The notes below the pieces were generated by a model. That model was not told the DNA's origin. It ran no database searches and saw only the letters and a list, made by a program, of their open reading frames with translations. This document shows positions 8,968 to 18,113 of a stretch of 64,000 nt of DNA, piece by piece. This stretch comes from Holophagales bacterium (GTDB taxonomy: Bacteria; Acidobacteriota; Thermoanaerobaculia; Multivoradales; Multivoraceae), in assembly GCA_009843505.1 (NCBI GenBank), contig VYDI01000028.1, positions 1 to 64,000 on the forward strand, read 5' to 3'. Positions within the stretch are counted from its first letter, which is position 1, and each line of letters begins with the position of its first letter. The translations under genes were made by a program, and so were the position numbers.

Positions 8968-9812
8968 AACGCGTCGTCACGGGCGTCGTGACCGCGGCGC
9001 TGGCAGCCGCCCTCGTCCTCTACCTCGACCCCGTCCTGCTGGGTGTGGCGGTCACGCTCGTGGTTCTCGTGGCGGCCGCCGAGTACAGCGCGCTGGTGCA
9101 GCGGATCGTCGTCTCGCGGACCGTGAGCTGGGCGCTCTGGCTCGCGGTCGGCGTCCTCGCCCTGGCCGACACGATCGCGAACGAACTGATCGACGTGCCG
9201 CTGCCGGCCGGCCTGACCGGCGCCGGGACCTGGTTCGCCGCCGCGGCCCTCATCCTCGCCCTGGCGACGGCGGTCGGCCTCGCCAGCCACGCCGACATCC
9301 GCGATCGGCTGCTGACCTCGGCCCTGTTCACCTACGGCGCCCTCTGGCTCGGCCTGTTCCTGGTCGCCGCGATCAACCTCCACGTCCTCGAACCGGTGCT
9401 CCTCTTCTGGGTCCTGGTCGTCGCCTCCCTCGGCGACATCGGCGCCTACTACGGCGGCCGCCTGCTCGGACGCCGGCCCCTGGCGCCGGTGCTCAGCCCG
9501 AAGAAGACGATCGCGGGCGCGGTGAGCGGTCTGGCCGCCAGTAGCGCCGCCGGCGTCGCGGTGGTCCTGGTGTGGCGCGGCCCCGATGCCCTCGGCCCGG
9601 ACGTCCCCATCCTGGCGCTGCTCTGCGGCGGCGCCGGACAGGCCGGAGACCTGGTCGAGTCGATGCTCAAGCGGGCCGTGGCGGTCAAGGACACGGGCGC
9701 CCTCCTGCCTGGGCATGGCGGGCTGCTGGACCGCCTCGACAGCGTTCTGCTGGCGACGCCGGTGTTCTACGTTGCCGTCCAGGCCGGTGCGACGCCGTCG
9801 CTCCTGCCGTGA
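8964..9812 (+). CDS. cdsA: phosphatidate cytidylyltransferase CdsA
   Basis: Integral membrane enzyme making CDP-diacylglycerol from phosphatidic acid and CTP, the branch point of phospholipid synthesis. About 282 residues with roughly eight hydrophobic segments. The C-terminal CDP-alcohol signature is present: LKRAVAVKDTGALLPGHGG followed by LDRLDS, with SPKKTIAGA upstream. Start ATG overlaps truA by ATGA and the stop overlaps dxr by GTGA, making it an internal gene of the truA-cdsA-dxr-rseP operon. Confidence 0.96.
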   Translation: MKRVVTGVVTAALAAALVLYLDPVLLGVAVTLVVLVAAAEYSALVQRIVVSRTVSWALWLAVGVLALADTIANELIDVPLPAGLTGAGTWFAAAALILALATAVGLASHADIRDRLLTSALFTYGALWLGLFLVAAINLHVLEPVLLFWVLVVASLGDIGAYYGGRLLGRRPLAPVLSPKKTIAGAVSGLAASSAAGVAVVLVWRGPDALGPDVPILALLCGGAGQAGDLVESMLKRAVAVKDTGALLPGHGGLLDRLDSVLLATPVFYVAVQAGATPSLLP

Positions 9813-11005
9813 GCGTGCGGAGGCTTGGCGTTCTTGGCGCCACCGGCTCGGTCGGTGAAGCCGCCCTCGCCGTCGCGCGCCGGCACCCCGACAGACTCGG
9901 CGTCTCCCTCCTGGCCGCCGGCGGCACCCGACCTGCCCGGCTCCTGCAACTGGCTCACGAGTTCCGCCCGCGCCGGATCGTCGTCGCAACAGCGGGGGCC
10001 GCGGAAGCGATTCGCGCCGAGCTGCCCACCGGCACCGACCTCCGTTGGGGCGAGTCGGCACTGGTCGACGCGGTCGGCGCCCGCGACATCGACCTGGTGC
10101 TTACCGCGATCGTCGGCGCGGCCGGTCTCAGGCCCGCCGCGGCGGCCCTCGCCGCCGGGGCCGACCTGGCGCTGGCGAACAAGGAGGCGATGGTCGCCGC
10201 GGGCCCGCTCCTGCGCCGGCTGGCGGCCGCCTCGAGCGCGAAGATCATGCCGGTCGACAGCGAGCACGCCGCGATCCACCAGGCGCTCCGCGCGGGTCGG
10301 CGCCGTGAGGTCCGGCGCCTCGTGCTGACCGCCTCGGGCGGCCCGTTCCTGGACCGTGATCCGGCAACCCTGGACACGGTGACGCCCGCCGAGGCAACGG
10401 CCCATCCGACCTGGAACATGGGAGCCAAGATCAGCGTCGACTCCGCGACGCTGATGAACAAGGGACTGGAACTGATCGAGGCGAGCTACCTTTTCGACGT
10501 TCCGGGATCCAGAATCGACATCCTGATTCACCCGCAGTCCCTGGTGCACTCGATCGTCGAGTTCCGGGACGGCAACTCGATCGCCCAGATCTCGGCCAAC
10601 GACATGGAGTACCCCATCCGGTACGCCCTGTCCCATCCCGAACGCTGGCCGCGCTCCGACGACGGCGCCGCGAGCGGACTGAGCGAACTGCTGGAGACGA
10701 CGTCCGAGCTCCAGTTCAGGAAGGTCGACCCGGAGGTGTTCCCGGCGCCGTCCCTCGCGCGCGAGGCGCTCGTCCGGGGGAACGGCGCGCCGGCGGCGCT
10801 CAACGCGGCCAACGAGACGGCCGTGGCGGCGTTCCTGGGCGGCGCCGCGCCCTTCACCGCCATCGTGCCGGCGGTGGCGGACGTGCTCGACCGTCACGGC
10901 CGGGAAACCGGCAGCGCGGAGCCGGCGACGATCGACGAGGCCCTGGAATGGGACTCCTGGGGCCGCCGCCGCGCCCGGGAAGTCCTCGCGCACCCGCGCG
11001 GTTAG
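9809..11005 (+). CDS. dxr: 1-deoxy-D-xylulose 5-phosphate reductoisomerase
   Basis: NADPH-dependent conversion of DXP to 2-C-methyl-D-erythritol 4-phosphate, the committed step of the MEP isoprenoid pathway. Evidence: nucleotide-binding LGATGSVGEAAL at the N terminus, LANKEAMVAAG, the metal/substrate block PVDSEHAAIHQAL, LTASGGPF, and HPTWNMGAKISVDSATLMNKGLE. About 398 residues, as in the family. I start at GTG 9809, overlapping the cdsA stop by GTGA; upstream in-frame sequence lies inside cdsA. Its presence is notable because a mevalonate cluster lies at 51-61 kb. Confidence 0.97.
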   Translation: MSVRRLGVLGATGSVGEAALAVARRHPDRLGVSLLAAGGTRPARLLQLAHEFRPRRIVVATAGAAEAIRAELPTGTDLRWGESALVDAVGARDIDLVLTAIVGAAGLRPAAAALAAGADLALANKEAMVAAGPLLRRLAAASSAKIMPVDSEHAAIHQALRAGRRREVRRLVLTASGGPFLDRDPATLDTVTPAEATAHPTWNMGAKISVDSATLMNKGLELIEASYLFDVPGSRIDILIHPQSLVHSIVEFRDGNSIAQISANDMEYPIRYALSHPERWPRSDDGAASGLSELLETTSELQFRKVDPEVFPAPSLAREALVRGNGAPAALNAANETAVAAFLGGAAPFTAIVPAVADVLDRHGRETGSAEPATIDEALEWDSWGRRRAREVLAHPRG

Positions 11006-11041
11006 CATCCACGGAGTAGCGCGGACGCGCTCGCTGGCACG

Positions 11042-12352
11042 ATGACCTTCCTTAGCAACATACTGGCCTTCCTGGTCGTGGTCGGAGTGATCATCTTCGT
11101 CCACGAACTGGGGCACTTCCTGGCCGCGAGGCTGTTCCGGATCCGGGTCCGGGTCTTCTCCATCGGCATCGGTTCCCGCATCTGGGGCTTCGAGCGCGGC
11201 GGCACGGAGTACCGGCTGGCCATGATTCCGCTCGGGGGCTATGTCGCCTTCTCGGGAATCGACGCTGCAAATCCGACCGGTGACGCGGGCGACTTCACCG
11301 CCAAACCGCGCTGGCAGCGAGTGATCGTGCTCCTGGCAGGCCCGGCGGCGAACGTGGTGCTGTCGATCGTCCTGATCGCGGCGGTACTGATGGCCGGGAC
11401 CGAGCTGGCCGGACCGCGGGACCTGAGCACCGAGATCGGCGGCGTGGCGCCCGACTCGGCCGCGGCCGAAGCCGGGCTCCTGGCGGGCGATGTGATCCTG
11501 CGCCTGGACGGCGAGGACGTGTCCGACTGGCGGGAACTCTCGAACACCATCCTCATGTCGCCGGAACGCCGGCTCGAGATCGACTTCGAGCGCGACGGCG
11601 AAGCCCTGAGCACCGTGCTCGTCCCTAACCGGATGCCGCGGTACGAGCTGGGCGACGCGGGGCTCTACGCCAGCCTCCTGCCGCGGGTGCGTCAGGTATT
11701 CGAGGACACTCCGGCCGAGCAGGCCGGTCTGCGGTACGGGGACACGCTGTACGCCGTCAACGGCCATCCCGTCGCCGACGCCGACGACTTCCGCCGGCTG
11801 GTCGAGCCGCGGGCGGGCGAGGAGGTCAGCGTCGAGATCGGCCGCGGCGAGGACCGTCTGGTCGTGCAGCTCGTGCCGGCGAACGAGGCCGGGGTCGGCC
11901 GAGCCGGCATCGCGATCAGCCACTTCTCCTATCAGCGCGTCGGTCCGGTCGCGGCAATCGTGGAAAGCGCCCGGATCAACTGGGAGACGACGACCGAGAT
12001 CTTCGGCTTTCTGGGCGGCCTGGTCGAACGCCGGGTCTCACCGCAGAGCGCGCTGGCCGGCCCGATCGAGATTGGCCGGATCAGCGGTCAGGCGGCCCGC
12101 AGGAGCTTCAGCGACCTGGTGTTCCTGATCGCCCTGATCAGCCTGAACCTCTGCATCCTGAACCTGCTGCCGATCCCGATGCTCGACGGCGGCCAACTCG
12201 TCATCCTGCTGCTCGAGAGCGTTCTGCGCCGCGACCTCTCGCTCCAGATCAAGAACCTGGTCACCCAGTTCGGCCTGGTGGTGGTCGTGGCCATCATGTT
12301 GTTCGCGATCTACTTCGACCTGGTGAAGAACCTGCCCGGCCTCGGGCGCTGA
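11042..12352 (+). CDS. rseP: site-2 membrane metalloprotease RseP
   Basis: Intramembrane zinc protease that cleaves anti-sigma factors or signal-peptide remnants inside the inner membrane. The first helix carries the HELGH zinc motif (residues 21-25); the third ligand motif NLLPIPMLDGGQL is near the C terminus. Two PDZ domains sit between (GGVAPDSAAAEAGLLAGDVI, then FEDTPAEQAGLRYGDTLYAV). Length 436 fits RseP. The order cdsA-dxr-rseP is common in bacteria. The start ATG is 36 nt after dxr. Confidence 0.96.
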   Translation: MTFLSNILAFLVVVGVIIFVHELGHFLAARLFRIRVRVFSIGIGSRIWGFERGGTEYRLAMIPLGGYVAFSGIDAANPTGDAGDFTAKPRWQRVIVLLAGPAANVVLSIVLIAAVLMAGTELAGPRDLSTEIGGVAPDSAAAEAGLLAGDVILRLDGEDVSDWRELSNTILMSPERRLEIDFERDGEALSTVLVPNRMPRYELGDAGLYASLLPRVRQVFEDTPAEQAGLRYGDTLYAVNGHPVADADDFRRLVEPRAGEEVSVEIGRGEDRLVVQLVPANEAGVGRAGIAISHFSYQRVGPVAAIVESARINWETTTEIFGFLGGLVERRVSPQSALAGPIEIGRISGQAARRSFSDLVFLIALISLNLCILNLLPIPMLDGGQLVILLLESVLRRDLSLQIKNLVTQFGLVVVVAIMLFAIYFDLVKNLPGLGR

Positions 12353-12362
12353 AGGCGGTTCG

Positions 12363-13145
12363 ATGGCGATGGCCGGCAAGCTCCCGGACTGGATCGGCAA
12401 GGCGGTGCGCCACCCCTGGCTCAGGCGGGGCGTCCTCTTCGCCGCCTACGGGGGCTTGCTCGTCCTCCTGCTCGGTGCCTCGTCCTACCTGGCCCTCTCG
12501 AACTTCGTCCGCAGCGGAGTCATCGCCGTACCCGACCTGGTGGGCCTCGATCGAAGCCAGGCCGAAGCCGGCCTCGCCACCGCGGGTCTGGCCTTGCAGC
12601 GGGTGGAGGACGACCGCTACGACGAGGCGGTCCCGGCGGGCCACGTGCTCCGGCAGGATCCTCCCGCGGGCAGCGCGGTCAAGGAGGGCAGCAGCGTGGT
12701 CGTCTACCTGTCGCGGGGCCGGGAACTCGTCGAGACGCCGGACCTGAGCGGCCAGGTCCTGCAGACGGCCCAGGTCAGTCTCACGGCCTCCGGGCTGCAG
12801 ATGGGCAGGAGCCGGAGCGTGTTCGCCGAGTCCGGCGAACCGGGCACCGTCGTCCGCCAGGACCCTCCCGCCGGCAGCCCGATCGACCCCTCGTCCCAGG
12901 TGGACCTGATGGTCAGCCTGGCCAACCCCGGGGCGACGTACGTCATGCCGGACCTGATCGACCTGCCCGAGGACCCGGTCCGCGACTTCTTCGAGACGCG
13001 CGGATTCCGACTCGGAAGGGTAAAGTACGAACCCTACGAAGGCGTCCCAGCCGGGATCATCCTGCGTCAGTACCCGCTCCCGGGCCACCCCCTGCGGCAG
13101 AGCGATTCGATCGCCCTCGTGGTAGCCGCGCTAGACAGTCGCTGA
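12363..13145 (+). CDS. membrane-anchored protein with three PASTA domains
   Basis: A short cytoplasmic N terminus and one membrane helix (about residues 23-46) are followed by three extracytoplasmic PASTA repeats of about 65 residues, each with the DPPAG/YPLPG turn (QDPPAGSAVKEGS, QDPPAGSPIDPSS, QYPLPGHPLRQSD). PASTA domains bind peptidoglycan or muropeptides, usually on Ser/Thr kinases or PBPs; here no kinase or transpeptidase domain is attached. Likely a cell-wall sensor or structural protein. It lies 10 nt after rseP in the same operon. Confidence 0.88.
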   Translation: MAMAGKLPDWIGKAVRHPWLRRGVLFAAYGGLLVLLLGASSYLALSNFVRSGVIAVPDLVGLDRSQAEAGLATAGLALQRVEDDRYDEAVPAGHVLRQDPPAGSAVKEGSSVVVYLSRGRELVETPDLSGQVLQTAQVSLTASGLQMGRSRSVFAESGEPGTVVRQDPPAGSPIDPSSQVDLMVSLANPGATYVMPDLIDLPEDPVRDFFETRGFRLGRVKYEPYEGVPAGIILRQYPLPGHPLRQSDSIALVVAALDSR

Positions 13146-13177
13146 AGCCGCCAAGTTCGCCCGCAAGAACCTGAACG

Positions 13178-13831
13178 ATGAAGATCGCGCCTTCGATCCT
13201 GGCGGCGGACCTCGCCGATCTGGCCGCCGCCGTCAAACTCTGCGAGGACGGCGGCGCGCAGCTCATCCACGTCGACGTGATGGACGGTCACTTCGTGCCC
13301 AACCTGACCTTCGGTCCACCGGTGATCGTCGATCTGGCCAGGCGCACACGCATCGGCTTCGACATCCACCTGATGGTCTCGAACCCGGAAGCGCTGCTCG
13401 ACCGGTACCTGGACAGCGGGCCGGCCTGGGTGTCGATCCACCACGAGGCGACGGAGGAGCCGGGACGGCTTGCGACCCGCATCCGCGAGGGCGGCGCCGG
13501 CGCAGGCGTGGCGATCAACCCGGCGACGCCGCTGGACGAGCTCCTGCCCTACCTGGACCAACTGGACTTCGTCGTGCTGATGTCGGTCGTGCCCGGTTTC
13601 GCCGGCCAGGCCTTCCACCCCGAAGTGCTCGAGAAGGCCCAGCGTCTCCGCGCGGTGGTCGATGAACGGGGATTGCCGGTGAGCATCGAAATGGACGGCG
13701 GCATCAAGCCCGGCAACCTGGACGAGGTGGCGGCTGCCGGTGTCGACGTCGCGGTCGTGGGTTCCGGCGTCTTCGCCGCGGACCGTCCGGCCGAGACCCT
13801 GGTCGCCCTCCGGCGGCAGGCGGGCGAATGA
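13178..13831 (+). CDS. rpe: ribulose-phosphate 3-epimerase
   Basis: Interconverts ribulose-5-phosphate and xylulose-5-phosphate in the pentose phosphate pathway. The TIM-barrel hallmarks are all present in 217 residues: MKIAPSILAADLADL, HVDVMDGHFVPNLTFGP (metal/catalytic Asp), FDIHLMVSNPE, VLMSVVPGFAGQAF and the phosphate-binding IEMDGGIKPGN with VVGSGVF. The ATG at 13178 starts the family's usual N terminus. The stop overlaps the following lipoprotein gene by ATGA. Confidence 0.97.
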   Translation: MKIAPSILAADLADLAAAVKLCEDGGAQLIHVDVMDGHFVPNLTFGPPVIVDLARRTRIGFDIHLMVSNPEALLDRYLDSGPAWVSIHHEATEEPGRLATRIREGGAGAGVAINPATPLDELLPYLDQLDFVVLMSVVPGFAGQAFHPEVLEKAQRLRAVVDERGLPVSIEMDGGIKPGNLDEVAAAGVDVAVVGSGVFAADRPAETLVALRRQAGE

Positions 13832-14700
13832 ACCGTCGCCGCACACTCCTGCTGACGGCCGCGCTGGCCCTGTTCGTCGGATGCGGCGGCGTCAGGGACG
13901 ACCCCATTCTGCGGCTCTCGTCGGCGGAGGCACTCGAGATCGGCAAACAACTGCTGGAGGACGAGAAGTTCACGCAGGCGCGCGAACACCTCGTCCACGC
14001 CTTCGAGGTCGAACCGAACTCCGAGACCGGTCGTGAAGGGCTGCTACTGGCCGCGGACGCCCTGTTCCTGCGTGGCGGCTACCAGTCGTACGTCGAAGCC
14101 GAGCAGCGTTACCGGGACTTCCTGAACCGGTTCCCGACCTCCGACCAGGCGGCCTACGCCCAGTTCCGTCTCGCCGCCTCGCTCGCCGAACGAATGGAGA
14201 AGCCGGACCGCGATCAGCAGACGGCCCGGCTCGCGCTGACCGAGTTCGAGAACGTCCGCCGCCTGTATCCGACCAGTCAGTTCGCCGGTCAGGCGGCCCA
14301 GCGAATCGTCGAGGTCCGCAACCACCTCGCGGAGCACGAGTTCGTCGTCGGTGCCTTCTACTACCGCTTCCGTACTCCCACCGCCGCCGGCAACCGCTTC
14401 AGGGAGATGCTCGAGCAGTACCCGGACTACCCGGAGCCCGACAAGATCCTCGCTCACATGTGTCTCACGTATCGCATGGTGCTCCAGCAGATTCCGAGCA
14501 GGCTGGGACTCGACCGCTTCGACTACCTCCGCGAAGCCTGTGAGCAACTGTGGAACGAGTTCCCGGGCAGCCCCTGGCTCAAGAAGGCGCCTTCGGAGGA
14601 GCAGCTCCGGAATCTCCGCACCAAGCTGCCGGACACGCCCATCCGGCCGGACAGGAGTCGACAGGATGGTCCGCCCGCGGAAGAGAACAACGACATTTGA
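13828..14700 (+). CDS. bamD: BamD-like outer-membrane assembly lipoprotein
   Basis: A 290-residue protein with an N-terminal lipoprotein-type signal ending in LFVGCGG (Cys at about residue 19; the -3 Phe is slightly unusual). TPR-type helices follow, with YVEAEQRYRDFLNRFPTS, LTEFENVRRLYPTSQFAGQA and the extended VGAFYYRF segment, all characteristic of BamD/YfiO, the essential TPR partner of BamA in beta-barrel insertion. ATGA overlap with rpe. The next gene, a CpoB-like TPR lipoprotein, overlaps its end by 35 bp. Confidence 0.85.
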   Translation: MNRRRTLLLTAALALFVGCGGVRDDPILRLSSAEALEIGKQLLEDEKFTQAREHLVHAFEVEPNSETGREGLLLAADALFLRGGYQSYVEAEQRYRDFLNRFPTSDQAAYAQFRLAASLAERMEKPDRDQQTARLALTEFENVRRLYPTSQFAGQAAQRIVEVRNHLAEHEFVVGAFYYRFRTPTAAGNRFREMLEQYPDYPEPDKILAHMCLTYRMVLQQIPSRLGLDRFDYLREACEQLWNEFPGSPWLKKAPSEEQLRNLRTKLPDTPIRPDRSRQDGPPAEENNDI

Positions 14701-15466
14701 ACCGCGTCTCTCGCTGGCGATACTGGCATTCGCCGGCCTGAGTGGAGGCTGCGCCTCGACCGATACGCCCGGTGGTTTCATCGATCGCCTGAGGACCCCG
14801 AACGAAGGCGTCCGCGCCGAGCTCGAGCAACTCGAAGAGCGGGTGCGGCGGCTCGAGACCGAGGCCTCGGCGAGCAACACCGGAAACGCCCGCCTCAGGG
14901 AACGGATCGCCGAGCTCGAGGCAACCCTGGAAGAGGTCCGCGCTTTGGCGGCGGCCCCGGCTCCACCCGCTCCGTTCGAGCCGCAACCACCGCCCAGGGT
15001 GCAGGTGCTCGAGGTGAGCGAACTCGAGGACGACACGGATCGAGCGCCGGCCGGGAACGAGGCCAACCCCGCGGCCTCCGCCGAACGCACCGGCCATGAA
15101 CTGTACGACCAGGCGCTTCAGGCCTTCATGAGCCACGAGTACGTGGAGGCCGAGTTCGGCTTCCAGCAATACATCAGCGACTTCCCCGACACAGACCTGT
15201 CCGACAATGCCCTCTACTGGATCGGCGAGTGCCGGTTCGCGCGCGGTGACGACCGGGGCGCGATGGCCGCGTTTCAGCAAACGCTCCAGGACTTTCCCCA
15301 CGGCAACAAGGTGCCCGATGCGCTGCTGAAGCTGGGCCGGTCACTTGAGCGACTGGGCGACACGGACGGCGCCCGGCGCCGCTTTCGCGAGGTCTCGAGG
15401 CGCTTCCCGGACACCGAAGCCGCGCGGATGGCAGCCGATTCGCTGGCCGTGCTGGGCGATCGCTAG
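14666..15466 (+). CDS. cpoB: Tol-Pal-associated periplasmic protein CpoB (YbgF)
   Basis: About 266 residues: signal sequence with a possible lipobox (SGGC), a coiled coil of heptads (residues about 40-90: ELEQLEERVRRLETEA, RLRERIAELEATLEEV), a Pro-rich linker and three C-terminal TPR units (YDQALQAFMSHEYVEAEFGF, YWIGECRFARGD, DALLKLGRSLERLGD). This is the YbgF/CpoB layout; the family links the Tol-Pal machine to peptidoglycan synthesis. The chosen ATG 14666 has an AGGAG site 8 nt upstream and overlaps bamD by 35 bp. Longer frames are antisense or shadow sequence. Confidence 0.87.
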   Translation: MVRPRKRTTTFEPRLSLAILAFAGLSGGCASTDTPGGFIDRLRTPNEGVRAELEQLEERVRRLETEASASNTGNARLRERIAELEATLEEVRALAAAPAPPAPFEPQPPPRVQVLEVSELEDDTDRAPAGNEANPAASAERTGHELYDQALQAFMSHEYVEAEFGFQQYISDFPDTDLSDNALYWIGECRFARGDDRGAMAAFQQTLQDFPHGNKVPDALLKLGRSLERLGDTDGARRRFREVSRRFPDTEAARMAADSLAVLGDR

Positions 15467-15558
15467 AGTCACCTGTTTCTCGCCCCGAAACGGGCCTTTC
15501 GCAGGCCTGTAGCGCCCCAAGCGTGTGCTAACATCGCCGTTTCGGAATCAAACTCGCG

Positions 15559-15852
15559 TTGAAGTCACACAGCCCAGACGACCGCCTTCGGGACGACGCG
15601 ACCGAGGATCTCAACGGCCAGCTTGATCGCCTCGTGAACCAGTTGGCTTCCCGGGGCGTTACCCTGTCGCAAGCCCGCGAGATCTTCGAACGGCAGTTCA
15701 TCCTCGCCTCGCTGCAACTCAACCACGGCAACATCACCAACTCGGCCAACCACCTGGGTCTCCATCGCAACACACTGCGGAACAAGGTCGCCACGCTTCA
15801 GATACAGGCAACCGACTACCGAGGCTCCAGCAAGAGGATTCAGTCGAGATAA
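15559..15852 (+). CDS. stand-alone Fis-family helix-turn-helix protein
   Basis: A 97-residue protein whose C-terminal half (FERQFILASLQLNHGNITNS then ANHLGLHRNTLRNKV) is a Fis/NtrC-type DNA-binding HTH. The N-terminal half is charged with no recognisable domain; there is no AAA+ or receiver domain, so it resembles nucleoid protein Fis rather than a sigma-54 activator. The only available start is TTG 15559. A TAACAT hexamer at 15529-15534 is a possible -10. Monocistronic, between cpoB and a lytic transglycosylase. Confidence 0.8.
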   Translation: MKSHSPDDRLRDDATEDLNGQLDRLVNQLASRGVTLSQAREIFERQFILASLQLNHGNITNSANHLGLHRNTLRNKVATLQIQATDYRGSSKRIQSR

Positions 15853-16034
15853 GGCCCGAAACGCATCGCAGGCTCGCCGTCCCGGATCTTCATCCGACCT
15901 GTACCAGACTGGCACAGAGCTTGCTCCCTGCAACGTGACCAGGCGCTCCCACTGGCAGCGACCGCCTGGCGCCGTCAAGAAGCCTCCTCATCTGCCAGCG
16001 ATTCCGTGGCGCCGACGAACGCGCAGACGTCCCA

Positions 16035-16784
16035 ATGACCTCGCACAGACTCAACCTTCCGAACCGGGCCATTGCCATGACCGTGGCAGCTGCTGCCATT
16101 CTGGCCGGCGCGCCCCGAGAAACCGCGCCCGGCCGGCACTTGCAACCGTTGCCCATGTCGCCCCCTCTGGAAGACATCGTTCTCCTCGAGCAGGTTCAGG
16201 CGTGGATTGAACCGTCGGCCGGACCCGCCTCCACGTACCTGGGAGGGGGTCCACTCTACGAGTGCATCCAGTCGTACCGGGAGAGCTTCGAGCTGTTCAT
16301 CGGCGCCGCCGACGACGACGCAGTGCGTGACCGGATGCAGCTCGTTCCGTACGGCGGCCTGATCGTCAGCGCCGCCGAGCGACACGGCGTCGACCCGCTC
16401 CTCGTGGCGGCGATTGTCCAGGCCGAATCCTCGTTCGATACGGAGGCGGTCTCACCCCGGGGCGCCCTCGGCCTGATGCAGATGATGCCGACGACCGCTG
16501 AACAGTTGGGAGTCGCCGATGCCTACGACCCCAGCCAGAACCTCGACGCGGGTGTGAGCTACCTGGCGTACCTGCTGCGCCGCTTCGACGACGACCTGGT
16601 CCTGGCTCTCGCCGGCTACAACGCGGGCCCCGGCGCCGTCGACCGCTTCGGCGGCCTGCCCCCCTTCCGCGAGACGCGTGGATTCACCAACGGCGTGCTT
16701 CGCGTCTACATCGCCCACCACCGCGCGGCCTGGGCCGCGGTCAACCCGGGCGGGCTCGATTTCGCGGTACTGGCGGGCGGCTGA
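16035..16784 (+). CDS. Slt-type lytic transglycosylase
   Basis: Periplasmic muramidase that cleaves peptidoglycan glycan strands to 1,6-anhydro ends. The N-terminal signal segment (about residues 12-26) is followed by a linker and an SLT domain: the catalytic Glu is in IVQAESSFDTEAVSPRGALG, then LMQMMPTTAEQLGV, a NLDAGVSYLAYLLRRF helix and the LALAGYNAGPGAVDRFGGLP block. Length 249 fits small single-domain family-1 enzymes. Monocistronic; a GCGGCT/AGCCGC inverted repeat covers its stop codon at about 16780. Confidence 0.92.
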   Translation: MTSHRLNLPNRAIAMTVAAAAILAGAPRETAPGRHLQPLPMSPPLEDIVLLEQVQAWIEPSAGPASTYLGGGPLYECIQSYRESFELFIGAADDDAVRDRMQLVPYGGLIVSAAERHGVDPLLVAAIVQAESSFDTEAVSPRGALGLMQMMPTTAEQLGVADAYDPSQNLDAGVSYLAYLLRRFDDDLVLALAGYNAGPGAVDRFGGLPPFRETRGFTNGVLRVYIAHHRAAWAAVNPGGLDFAVLAGG

Positions 16785-16799
16785 CAGCCGCGGCTCCAG

Positions 16800-16994
16800 C
16801 TAGCTGCTCTTTGCGGCCGACGAAGACGCGTTTTCCTCCTCCAGCTCGGAGGAGTCGTCGCCCCGCAGCCCCCGCTTGAAGTTGCGGATGCCCTCACCCA
16901 TCCCCCGGCCAAGCAGTGGCAGCTTGCTGCCGCCGAAGATGACCATCAGGATGACGAAGATGATGAGAAGCTCTTGGATGCCAATGGAAGGCAT
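16800..16994 (-). CDS. tatA: Sec-independent translocase subunit TatA/E
   Basis: A 64-residue protein with an N-terminal membrane helix (residues about 7-22), hinge FGGSKLP and an amphipathic helix (GRGMGEGIRNFKRGLRG) followed by an acidic polar tail. That is the TatA/TatE layout; TatA oligomers form the conduit for folded twin-arginine substrates. No tatB or tatC is adjacent. It lies 45 bp downstream of the sugar-kinase-like gene on the same strand. Confidence 0.93.
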   Translation of the reverse strand: MPSIGIQELLIIFVILMVIFGGSKLPLLGRGMGEGIRNFKRGLRGDDSSELEEENASSSAAKSS

Positions 16995-17039
16995 GGGGGT
17001 CTCCTGTTGAACGTCGGGCTCGGGCCGCGACTCTAGCAG

Positions 17040-18113
17040 CTACGCTGGTGCACCGGGCCTTTCGCCGGCCAACGCCGTCCACTCCCGGCGCAGTCGGGGA
17101 GCGAGTTCGCGGCCTTCGGGAAGAGCGTCCAGCGCGTCGAAGAAACGTCGCAGGGCGGGCCGGATCAACGGCAGGTGACGGTCGTTGCCGAGCGCGGCAA
17201 AGTGGGCGAACGTGCCGACTATCTTGAGCATCCGCTGCGCTACCGCGGCGTTGTAGAGGGCGAACTCGTCGACGTCTTCTCCCAGGACCGCCAGATGACC
17301 CCGCCGCTGGCCGGCGGAGAGCGCCAGGCTGTCGTTCAGCAGCGAGGCCAGGTCGTAGTGCGGCGGACCTGGCCGCAGGTCCTGGTGATCGATCACGACG
17401 ACCTCCGCCTCAGCCCCCTGCCGCGCCGAAGGCCGCAGCATCAGGTTGCGAACCATGAAGTCACGATGACAGGGCACCGGCACCGCCGAACCGAGACGCT
17501 CGCACACGGCGCTGCACAGGGCGCGCAGTTGCTCGGCCAGAGTCCGGTTTCTCACCAGCCCGCGCGGCTCGAGAAAGCGTTCCCAGGTCAGGTCGAGCTC
17601 CGCCATGAGCAGGTCGCGGTCGAGCGGCGGCGAGCCCAGAGCGCGCACGCTGTCGGGAGACAGCAGCTGGATTCGGCCGATGTGAGCCACCGCCTCCGTC
17701 AGGCACCGGTCGAGCGCCGCCGGATTCAGACCTCCACCCTCCCAGCGGTCGAAGACCGTCTGCGGCCCCAGGTCTTCCAGGAGGATCCAGACGATCCCGG
17801 CAAGCGAGTGCCGTTCGACTCCAGGCACCGGCACGCCGGCCGAGTTCAGCAGCTCTGTCGCCGACAGGAACCGCGACGCCACGTCGGCCATGTCGCCCGG
17901 GTAGGCGCAGACGACGAACTGCTCGCCACTCTCGAGGCGCAGCCGCGCGTAGCGCCGCGCGGAAACGTCGCCGGCCAGCGGCTCGAACGAAACGGGCCGG
18001 AAGCCCGCGGCTCCAAGCTCTTCGACGACCGGCCCCCAGAGAGCCCGATCGTCCGGTGACGAGCCCGGACTGTCGCACGAAGTGTCTGTCTGGGATAATG
18101 CTCTCGGTGCCAT
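17040..18113 (-). CDS. aminoglycoside-phosphotransferase-fold kinase (cell-wall sugar kinase AmgK-like)
   Basis: APH/choline-kinase-fold protein of about 357 residues. The catalytic loop is CHRDFMVRNLMLR (HxD...N) and the metal motif is IDHQDLRPGPPHYDLASLL. The arrangement resembles AmgK, which phosphorylates the anomeric position of MurNAc/GlcNAc in peptidoglycan recycling, but the substrate is inferred only from that resemblance. The start is uncertain: ATG 18113 shares a CCATGG with the divergent gene's ATG 18112, so one of the two probably starts elsewhere. Confidence 0.75.
   Translation of the reverse strand: MAPRALSQTDTSCDSPGSSPDDRALWGPVVEELGAAGFRPVSFEPLAGDVSARRYARLRLESGEQFVVCAYPGDMADVASRFLSATELLNSAGVPVPGVERHSLAGIVWILLEDLGPQTVFDRWEGGGLNPAALDRCLTEAVAHIGRIQLLSPDSVRALGSPPLDRDLLMAELDLTWERFLEPRGLVRNRTLAEQLRALCSAVCERLGSAVPVPCHRDFMVRNLMLRPSARQGAEAEVVVIDHQDLRPGPPHYDLASLLNDSLALSAGQRRGHLAVLGEDVDEFALYNAAVAQRMLKIVGTFAHFAALGNDRHLPLIRPALRRFFDALDALPEGRELAPRLRREWTALAGERPGAPA
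18094..18099 (+). promoter_or_regulatory. -10 element (GATAAT)
   Basis: GATAAT, the best TATAAT match in this stretch, ends 12 nt before ATG 18112. No Shine-Dalgarno precedes that ATG. Confidence 0.4.
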